In this document: piece after piece, positions 1-5,293 of the stretch
Position numbering within the stretch: position 1 is the first letter of the stretch
Layout: every line of letters begins with the position of its first letter
Assembly: GCA_012511695.1 (NCBI GenBank)
Contig: JAAZFO010000039.1
Location: 1-12,123 of the forward strand
Length of the DNA stretch: 12,123 nucleotides
Source: Erysipelotrichia bacterium
Lineage (GTDB): Bacteria > Bacillota_I > Bacilli_A > RFN20 > CAG-826
Direction of reading: 5' to 3'
Notes under the pieces: generated by a model
What the model was told of the DNA's origin: nothing
The model's input: only the letters and a program-made list of their open reading frames with translations
Databases searched by the model: none
Made by a program: the position numbers and the translations under genes

Positions 1-93
1 ACCAGCTAAATTATTATCGTTGACAAAAAGTGGATGATAACAAATCACATAACTGTTAAAACAGTTGTCACTTTTACCTTTTCCAGTATCTAT

Positions 94-120
94 AACAAAT
101 AAATAATTGCATTATTTGTT
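94..120. repeat. Inverted repeat overlapping the rpsT promoter
   Basis: The arms AACAAAT (94-100) and ATTTGTT (114-120) are exact reverse complements. The inner bases AAT and ATT around TGC extend the pairing, leaving about four unpaired bases on the left. The repeat covers the candidate -35 element of rpsT. It could be an operator, or simply AT-rich symmetry; it lies upstream of the inferred transcript start, so it would act as DNA rather than in the leader. Confidence 0.35.
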
Positions 121-135
121 TCCTTTTGATAATAT
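107..135 (+). promoter_or_regulatory. Candidate sigma-A promoter of rpsT
   Basis: TTGCAT (107-112) and TAATAT (130-135) are 17 bp apart and match the -35 and -10 consensus at 3/6 and 4/6 positions. An overlapping GATAAT at 128-133 is an alternative -10. Transcription would start near 142, giving a leader of about 24 nt. The TTGACA at 20-25 is a perfect -35 box but has no -10 at workable spacing. Confidence 0.4.
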
Positions 136-165
136 TACACACGACACGAAGAAAGAGAGAACTTT

Positions 166-429
166 ATGGCAAACATAAAACAACAAATCAAACGGAATAA
201 AACTAACGAAAAAGCACGCAAGAGAAACGCTTCTAAAAAAAGCGCTTTTAGGACTGCGATTAAAAAAGTAAAGCTTGCTGTAGCCGCTAATGATTTAGCC
301 AATGCAGAACTATTATTAAAAGAAGCTTTTCGTTTGATTGATAAATCAGTCAGTGATGGCGTCCAACATCAAAATACGGCTGCTAGAAGAAAATCCCAAC
401 TCTCAACTTTAGTAAATACTTTAAAGTAA
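166..429 (+). CDS. rpsT: 30S ribosomal protein S20
   Basis: This 87-residue basic protein binds 16S rRNA and is a primary-assembly protein of the small ribosomal subunit. The N-terminus MANIKQQIKRNKTNEKARKR and the C-terminal stretch with NTAARRKSQL (about residues 70-79) are hallmarks of the bacterial S20 family, and the length is normal. A purine-rich AAAGAGAG lies 6 nt before ATG 166, a weak but plausible ribosome-binding site. The gene converges on holA, as I recall for several Bacilli, with only 3 bp between the stop codons. Its likely terminator therefore lies inside holA, at 474-500. There are no in-frame alternatives that would change the product. The identification is secure. Confidence 0.97.
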   Translation: MANIKQQIKRNKTNEKARKRNASKKSAFRTAIKKVKLAVAANDLANAELLLKEAFRLIDKSVSDGVQHQNTAARRKSQLSTLVNTLK

Positions 430-432
430 TTT

Positions 433-1428
433 CTACCGAGTAAAATTAATTAAAAATAACTCAAAAATGAAATGGCGGTCTGCAAGTCCGCTTTTTATTT
501 GCAAATCCATTTGATATAACGTTTCTAATGTTTGGCTAACGATTTTTCGCGACACCACAAAACTATTTTTCCTTAAAATTTTCGCTCTAATCGGATTGAT
601 CGCTAATTCTTTTGCAATCTCATCAGTACTCCTGCCATGGCGTGATAAATAAGAAACACGGTTTAGTAAACGGAACTGGTTCGCTAATAATGAAATTAAA
701 GCGACTGGTTCGACGTTGCTTGTTTTTAAATCACGGAACAAAGTAATGGCGTCAGCATTTCTTTCATCGACCAAATAATTAAAGAGGCGGAAGGCATTTT
801 CTTCTAATGGGCGAGTAATTAATAAGTTAACTGTTTCATATGTAATGCGATTAGAGTATAAAGCTACTTTTTCCCCGTTATTAATCAAAGAAGCGTAGTC
901 GCCATTTGTGCGGCGAGCGATTTCACTAATCGCTCCGCTGCTGACGACATGATGAGGCCAATTATCTTTAAAATATTGTCTGACAATGGCTGTCCATTGT
1001 TTTTTTTCTGGTTCAGGAACATTGACGATTTGACCGTTTTTTTCAATTAAGCGATATATCTCTTGTCTTTTATTTATTTCCGAATTAGCGGTATTGACTA
1101 AGAAAATTAAATCGCAATTAGGATTAGGGTTTTTAATATAATTAATCAAAGCTTTATAATCTTGTTCGCTTTCAATTTTATGGCGACCTTTTTCTTTTAA
1201 TAAATAATAAGGATTGTCAAGAATAATTGCTTTATGCTCATAACCTAATGGTAAGTAATTCGCCTCACGAACAATGTCTTGGACAGAAGTTAACAAACTA
1301 TCGAATCGTATAAAATTCATGGCGTCAGTTTCCGCTAAAGATTGTTTAACAATATTTTCCATTTGGCTTTTTAAACGGATGGTTTGCTTGCCATTTATTA
1401 AATAAATCATGCCAATATTATAGGCCAT
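433..1428 (-). CDS. holA: DNA polymerase III subunit delta (clamp loader)
   Basis: HolA is the clamp-loader subunit that opens the beta sliding clamp during replication. The 331-residue product aligns along its length with my recollection of Bacillus subtilis YqeN/HolA. It has an N-terminal IYLINGKQT strand, a LPLGYEHKAIILDNPYYL segment near residues 59-76, a mid-protein RPLEENAFRLFNYLV, and the C-terminal MDLQIKSGLADRHFIFELFL. The start is uncertain. ATG 1428 lies 14 nt after the comEC stop, and ATG 1410 (Met7) begins the conserved MIYLING. Neither has a clear Shine-Dalgarno, so reinitiation from comEC is likely. A perfect TATAAT sits just before Met7. The 3' end carries the probable rpsT terminator on the opposite strand. 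Confidence 0.93.
   Translation of the reverse strand: MAYNIGMIYLINGKQTIRLKSQMENIVKQSLAETDAMNFIRFDSLLTSVQDIVREANYLPLGYEHKAIILDNPYYLLKEKGRHKIESEQDYKALINYIKNPNPNCDLIFLVNTANSEINKRQEIYRLIEKNGQIVNVPEPEKKQWTAIVRQYFKDNWPHHVVSSGAISEIARRTNGDYASLINNGEKVALYSNRITYETVNLLITRPLEENAFRLFNYLVDERNADAITLFRDLKTSNVEPVALISLLANQFRLLNRVSYLSRHGRSTDEIAKELAINPIRAKILRKNSFVVSRKIVSQTLETLYQMDLQIKSGLADRHFIFELFLINFTR
474..500 (+). terminator. Candidate rpsT terminator inside the holA 3' end
   Basis: On the plus strand GCGG (475-478) pairs with CCGC (488-491). Inside, after a T-T mismatch, CT/AG closes a GCA loop. The run TTTTTATTT follows directly. This is the first G+C hairpin with a U-tract after the rpsT stop, 45 nt downstream. 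The same bases encode the conserved K-S-G-L-A-D-R stretch of HolA on the other strand, so chance is possible. Confidence 0.5.
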
Positions 1429-1442
1429 TTGACTATTAGTAA

Positions 1443-3452
1443 CTAGATAAACATTGTTGAAAAAGTAATCGTTCCTTCTAAGTCTGTCAGTCGAATTTGC
1501 ACGTCATTTGATGTCAAAGCCGCAAGCACACTTTGGGCTGGGTGACCATATTGATTGTTCTTACCACAAGAAATAACAGCCACTTGCGGTTTAAGATAAT
1601 TAATAAACTCATCACTTGAAGACGTGCTAGAGCCGTGATGGCCAACTTTAAGCACGTCGCAAGCTAAATAAGGGTTGTCTTCCATAATCATCCTTTCGAT
1701 TCTTTTTGTCGCATCACCCATTAATAAATAATCTAAATTACCGAGATGGAATCCGAGCACTAAAGACCGTTCATTTTCATCACTAGCTTCGCTGTTTTTC
1801 GCATTATAATTATAAAAAGTAATTGGGCCTAGCTTTATAGGAAATACCGCTTTATAATCATAAATATTTTTCACACGATATCGCTTTTTTAATCCTCCTA
1901 ATGCTCCGCAATGATCTTCATCATAATGAGTAATAAAGACGCTTTCAATTTGATACAAACGCTTTTTTCGTAAAAAAGGCACGAGTACATCTTCAGCAAT
2001 ATCTTTATAATATAAGCCTCCGGTATCGATCAAAGAGGCACGGTTTTTATAACGGACCAATGCGCAATCTCCTTGACCTACATTTATAAATGAAACTTCA
2101 GCGGAAATACTATTATTAACTGGCAGAGCATAAAATAAAATAAAGGCGATAAGAATTAATGAAAGTCGGCGCGCAAAAGGGCGCAAACCTAATGATAAAT
2201 AATAAAGATATCCGATATATAAAATCCCATATAAAATTCCTAACAACCCAGGTAAAGAAGGAGCGTGAATAGTCAAATTAAATACTTTGACCACTTTCGT
2301 AAATTTTACCAAACACAAAATCATAAATTTATTAACTTCCACAAGTGGTAAACTTAAAAAATTAAACAAGGAAACAAGACCTATTCCTAAAAACAACGGC
2401 ATGCTCAATAGTTGCAAAGGCAAAGAAAAAACATTGATTTCATGATAGAATTTGAGCTCAAATGGTAGAAATAATAAATAGATGACTAAAGACTTAATAA
2501 AAGTGCTTTTAAATTTGTGTTCCGGATAAATATCACGGATTAAATAAACAGCGATTGGAATACCAAAACTTAAAACAAAACTATCTTGTCTTGCCAAATA
2601 ACGATCCATCAATAAAAAAATAATCCCGACAATAGATAAGATGTCTAAATAAGAAAACTTTTTCATCAGCACATACTTGTTTACCCATTTAAAAATAGCG
2701 ACAATACTCACCCTTATTATCGCCAAACGGGGAAAAGTAAACAAACTATAAACACCGACTATAAGCGTGGATATCGCTTCTGCATTTTTATCCTTCAAAA
2801 AGATTTTTAGACCATAGTTTACTACCGTTATAAAACCGATAATATATAGTCCAGTAGCCGCTAGAAAACGCGAGAGATGTAAATCTTTTAAAGCCGTACT
2901 GAGGCCACTATCCTCATTTTTTGAAAATAATATAGCGCCGATAATACTCCGTTCCGTTTCATCAAACTGCGATAAAAACCGTTCTTGAAATTGTCGGAAT
3001 CGGATGGGGTTAGTAAATTTAACTCGAACATCATCACTCTTTAAAATAGCGAAGACACCCTTGCGCTTTAGGTAATTATTGAAATCGAAATCCGATTCAA
3101 GAACCGTAAAATCAGCTTTTTCTTTTTTTCCATTAATTATCAATATATCCCCGATTTCATACCGATGACTTTTTGCATAAACATATAATCTTTCTCCACC
3201 ACTATTAAAAAGAATATGGTTGTCTTTTGCTTCGTAAACTATGCCTTGATAATTATTTTTCTCATACGAGAAATTTATAAAAGATAAACCGATGCCGATA
3301 ATAATAGTCGCGCCCGCTAAAAATGTGAAAGCTTTGCGACCGCGACGAGAGACGAAAAATAAGAATAAGGTAGTGATTAGCGAGACAATTAAAATAGAAT
3401 AACGCCAATTTAAACCTAGAAAAAGGGCAATTATAAGAAGAAGAAATATCAC
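1443..3452 (-). CDS. comEC: ComEC/Rec2 DNA-uptake channel protein
   Basis: ComEC is the inner-membrane channel that passes single-stranded DNA into the cell in natural transformation. This copy has 669 residues, somewhat shorter than Bacillus ComEC. Two N-terminal membrane helices (about 1-35 and 41-60) flank the start of a soluble OB-like region (about 65-150). The multi-helix competence domain spans about 165-445. A C-terminal metallo-beta-lactamase domain starts at NVGQGD (457-462), with DTGG (476-479), H509-x-D511-x-D513-H514, GDA (579-581), GHHGSS (604-609) and H637. The metal ligands are thus present and the nuclease is probably functional. The usual S-G-L-H motif of the channel reads T200-G-L-Y203. 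The start is GTG overlapping the comEA stop (GTGA), with no Shine-Dalgarno seen, so translation is probably coupled. Confidence 0.95.
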   Translation of the reverse strand: MIFLLLIIALFLGLNWRYSILIVSLITTLFLFFVSRRGRKAFTFLAGATIIIGIGLSFINFSYEKNNYQGIVYEAKDNHILFNSGGERLYVYAKSHRYEIGDILIINGKKEKADFTVLESDFDFNNYLKRKGVFAILKSDDVRVKFTNPIRFRQFQERFLSQFDETERSIIGAILFSKNEDSGLSTALKDLHLSRFLAATGLYIIGFITVVNYGLKIFLKDKNAEAISTLIVGVYSLFTFPRLAIIRVSIVAIFKWVNKYVLMKKFSYLDILSIVGIIFLLMDRYLARQDSFVLSFGIPIAVYLIRDIYPEHKFKSTFIKSLVIYLLFLPFELKFYHEINVFSLPLQLLSMPLFLGIGLVSLFNFLSLPLVEVNKFMILCLVKFTKVVKVFNLTIHAPSLPGLLGILYGILYIGYLYYLSLGLRPFARRLSLILIAFILFYALPVNNSISAEVSFINVGQGDCALVRYKNRASLIDTGGLYYKDIAEDVLVPFLRKKRLYQIESVFITHYDEDHCGALGGLKKRYRVKNIYDYKAVFPIKLGPITFYNYNAKNSEASDENERSLVLGFHLGNLDYLLMGDATKRIERMIMEDNPYLACDVLKVGHHGSSTSSSDEFINYLKPQVAVISCGKNNQYGHPAQSVLAALTSNDVQIRLTDLEGTITFSTMFI

Positions 3453-3991
3453 GAATGCAAAATAATATAACTGCGAATTTTATTGTAAGTGGCATTGCCG
3501 ATGCCGTAGACATTCATCACATCTTCTAAAGTGTTATACAAACCATTTCCGGTACGATAGGAAACAAGCGAAGTGGCAATTGAAGTCGTGATACCGGAGA
3601 CACTCATTAAAGTTTCCGCGTTGTCTTCGTTAATATTGACTTTGACAATTGGGGTCGTGGAGCAGATGTCATTAGCATCAAACTTTCCAGAAATATAATA
3701 CGAAGAATTGTTCTTTAAAACAGCAGCGGGAAAATACGCTAGGTCGTCCGCATTAGCGGTCGCACCTCCAGCAGCTTCAATAAGATCAGCCATCGTTATT
3801 TCCTCACTTAATACGTAAGTGCCAGCTATATTGACTTCACCCTCAATCGTGTACTTATAACCATTACCTGAGGTCATAATTGACAATGAATTTTGCAAAT
3901 TGTTTGGTTGTTCCAAGTCTGGATCAATGATCATAAAGCCCACAATAACGACAAAAGCAGCCACAATGACACCGATTAATATTTTAATCAT
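3449..3991 (-). CDS. comEA: ComEA family DNA receptor
   Basis: ComEA is the membrane-anchored protein that binds incoming double-stranded DNA and delivers it to ComEC. In this 180-residue protein, residues 3-22 form one N-terminal membrane segment. Residues about 47-105 resemble an SLBB domain (GEVNIAGTYVL, then DLIEAAGG). Residues 117-180 are the helix-hairpin-helix DNA-binding domain (VNINEDNAETL, YGIG). The first hairpin reads SGITTS instead of the usual PGIG, while the second, GIG at 163-165, is kept. A strong GGAGG lies 9 nt before ATG 3991, but it forms the 3' arm of a terminator-like hairpin (3994-4027). comEB, which separates comEA and comEC in Bacillus, is missing; comEC overlaps comEA by 4 nt. 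Confidence 0.93.
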   Translation of the reverse strand: MIKILIGVIVAAFVVIVGFMIIDPDLEQPNNLQNSLSIMTSGNGYKYTIEGEVNIAGTYVLSEEITMADLIEAAGGATANADDLAYFPAAVLKNNSSYYISGKFDANDICSTTPIVKVNINEDNAETLMSVSGITTSIATSLVSYRTGNGLYNTLEDVMNVYGIGNATYNKIRSYIILHS

Positions 3992-3993
3992 AT

Positions 3994-4027
3994 AAAAAAA
4001 CCTCCTTACATAACAAATAGGGAGGTT
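3994..4027 (-). terminator. Hairpin ending greA and enclosing the comEA RBS
   Basis: Read on the minus strand, AACCTCC (4027-4021) pairs perfectly over 7 bp with GGAGGTT (4005-3999) across a 15-nt loop, followed by further T residues to 3994. This is an intrinsic terminator shape 24 nt after the greA stop. The 3' arm GGAGG is also the comEA Shine-Dalgarno, 9 nt before its ATG. When folded, the hairpin would both stop transcription and hide the ribosome-binding site. On the plus strand the same stem is followed by T-rich sequence, but nothing upstream there needs it. Confidence 0.7.
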
Positions 4028-4050
4028 GTTTACTTTTTTTCCAAAATTAA

Positions 4051-4524
4051 TTATTTAATCCCGATTTTAACAACTTCAACTTTGTAATTTTTTGCCGCTT
4101 TTACTTCAACGACATCACCGACCATTTTATTCACTACTGCTTTGCCTAAAGGGCAAGAGTTAGAAATTTTTCCTTCGAATGGATTACTTTCAACGGTGGC
4201 GACAATCATAAAAGATTGTTCTTTTTTAGTGTCTAAGAAACGAATAGTTACTGTCGAGCCTAAGCCAACTTTTTTAGTGCTAGTTTTGCTTTCTTCAATA
4301 ATTTCAGAATCCGCCAAAATATTTTCGATTTCTTTAATGCGACCTTCGACTTCCGCTTGCCTATTTCTCGCGGCATCGAAGTCAGCGTTTTCCGATAAGT
4401 CACCCTGTGATCTTGCTTCAGCAAGTTGTTGTTTAACTTCTTCTCTGACGACATTAACTAAATAAGTAATTTCGTCTTCTAATTTTTTGTATCCGGCTCT
4501 TGTCAGTTTTTGTTTCTCAACCAT
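4051..4524 (-). CDS. greA: Transcription elongation factor GreA
   Basis: GreA enters the secondary channel of RNA polymerase and stimulates cleavage of backtracked transcripts, rescuing stalled complexes. The product is 157 residues, the usual family length. The N-terminal coiled coil (about 8-75) carries the acidic tip GDLSENADFDAA with D42 and E45, which help hold the catalytic magnesium. The C-terminal FKBP-like domain has CPLGKAVVNKMVGDVVEV. ATG 4524 is preceded by AGAGG with 7 nt spacing, and an extended -10 promoter lies just upstream. It therefore starts its own transcription unit between the DUF1292 gene and comEA. The hairpin at 3994-4027 lies 24 nt after its stop, so readthrough would feed comEA-comEC-holA. 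Confidence 0.96.
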   Translation of the reverse strand: MVEKQKLTRAGYKKLEDEITYLVNVVREEVKQQLAEARSQGDLSENADFDAARNRQAEVEGRIKEIENILADSEIIEESKTSTKKVGLGSTVTIRFLDTKKEQSFMIVATVESNPFEGKISNSCPLGKAVVNKMVGDVVEVKAAKNYKVEVVKIGIK

Positions 4525-4551
4525 TGCACAACCTCTTTTCTAGCAAGCGCT

Positions 4552-4580
4552 ATTATATCAATGTGAATTAATAATTACCA
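4552..4580 (-). promoter_or_regulatory. Promoter of greA with extended -10
   Basis: On the minus strand a perfect TATAAT (4557-4552) is preceded by TGA, making an extended -10 (TGATATAAT). Seventeen bases upstream TGGTAA (4580-4575) is a 3/6 -35 match. Transcription would start near 4545, leaving about 20 nt before the greA ATG, with AGAGG in good position. No terminator was seen between the DUF1292 stop and this promoter, so readthrough from upstream may add to greA expression. Confidence 0.7.
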
Positions 4581-4589
4581 CGTTTTATT

Positions 4590-4865
4590 TTATAATTCTT
4601 CTTTTAGTTCTTGAATTTTAGGATCTTCCTGCCAGGCAGCAAAAACTTCTTCGACTTCTGCAAACTCTTCTTCATCAATCAATTCTAATTCGCCGTTTTC
4701 ATAATACCGCATCACCACGACTTCTTGTTCGGGATCTTTAGTGTCATAAAAAAATACATAAGAGGCTTTTCTTTCTTCATGAACATACGTGAATAAAATT
4801 TGCATTAAATGCTCTTGACCTTCGTGATCGATAACAACCATTTGATTATCTTGATTAATTTCCAT
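4590..4865 (-). CDS. DUF1292 family protein (YrzB-like)
   Basis: This small acidic protein of 91 residues belongs to the DUF1292 family, best known as YrzB in Bacillus; its function is unknown. The family pattern is visible: an N-terminal VVIDHEGQEHLMQILFTY strand region, then ASYVFFY, then an acidic C-terminal half with GELELIDEEEFAEVEEVF. I place the start at ATG 4865, because AAAGG lies about 10 nt upstream and the homology begins there. A longer reading from 4910 would add 15 residues overlapping ruvX and has no such support. The ruvX stop is 5 nt upstream, so the two are surely co-transcribed, as in many Bacilli where this gene follows alaS and ruvX. Confidence 0.88.
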   Translation of the reverse strand: MEINQDNQMVVIDHEGQEHLMQILFTYVHEERKASYVFFYDTKDPEQEVVVMRYYENGELELIDEEEFAEVEEVFAAWQEDPKIQELKEEL

Positions 4866-4870
4866 TTTAG

Positions 4871-5293
4871 TTAACCTTTCATTCTCAAGTATGTATCTAA
4901 TATTATACATGCCGCAATCCGATCGACATTATCTTTTCTTTGTTGCGGACTCATTCCTCTTGCAGAAACACTTTTATGGGCGGTGACACTGGAAAGTCGC
5001 TCATCCATCATCTCGATAATTAAAGTGGGATTATCTTTTAACAAATCATCTTTAAATCGGAGGCAAATATCACTCATGTCGCTTTTCTTTCCACTCATAT
5101 GTAAGGGTAATCCCAACACGATATTTTTAATTCCCATTTTTTCCACTAGTTTTAAGACATGTTTTCTGGCGACGACATATTGATTTTTATCAAAACGCAA
5201 CGTCTCAAGACCGTGAACAAAACCGAGCGCATCGCTATAGGCAATGCCGAGAGTTTTCATCCCTAAATCTAAACCTAAATACTTCGTAGCCAT
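4871..5293 (-). CDS. ruvX: Pre-16S rRNA nuclease / Holliday junction resolvase-like
   Basis: RuvX (YqgF, YrrK) is an RNase H-fold nuclease that takes part in maturing the 5' end of 16S rRNA; a Holliday-junction role was proposed earlier. The 140-residue length is normal. Motifs appear in order: GLDLGMKTLGIAYSD with D9, IVLGLPLHMSG (58-68), DERLSS with E98, and DNVDRIAACIILDTYL with D124. D9, E98 and D124 form the expected acidic triad. The ATG shares one base with the alaS stop (TAATG), so translation is probably coupled to alaS. In Bacillus ireB (yrzL) sits between alaS and ruvX; here it is absent. Confidence 0.95.
   Translation of the reverse strand: MATKYLGLDLGMKTLGIAYSDALGFVHGLETLRFDKNQYVVARKHVLKLVEKMGIKNIVLGLPLHMSGKKSDMSDICLRFKDDLLKDNPTLIIEMMDERLSSVTAHKSVSARGMSPQQRKDNVDRIAACIILDTYLRMKG

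Noticed and set aside
20..53. Perfect TTGACA as a promoter -35
   Set aside because: No -10-like hexamer lies 15-19 bp downstream; GATAAC is only 10 bp away.
51..72. Palindrome AACTGTT-AA-AACAGTT as a terminator of an upstream gene
   Set aside because: The stem is AT-rich with a two-base loop and no continuous T-run follows.
1..111. Minus-strand open frame of 37 codons reaching the window edge, including V-I-D-T-G-K-G-K
   Set aside because: It has no ATG or TTG start and only one internal GTG without a ribosome-binding site, and it is too short to match a family. It may be chance, or the edge of a gene that cannot be judged here.
3262..3513. Minus-strand frame across the comEA-comEC junction
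   Set aside because: It lies out of frame inside two recognised genes, and its hydrophobic look comes from T-rich codons of membrane segments.
4142..4465. Plus-strand open frame of 107 codons antisense to greA
   Set aside because: It is a shadow of greA codon usage, with low complexity, no ribosome-binding site and no family resemblance.
4525..4589. Terminator between the DUF1292 gene and greA
   Set aside because: The only symmetry (TAATTATTA and GTG/CAC) gives no stable stem and no T-run follows; the segment is better explained as the greA promoter.
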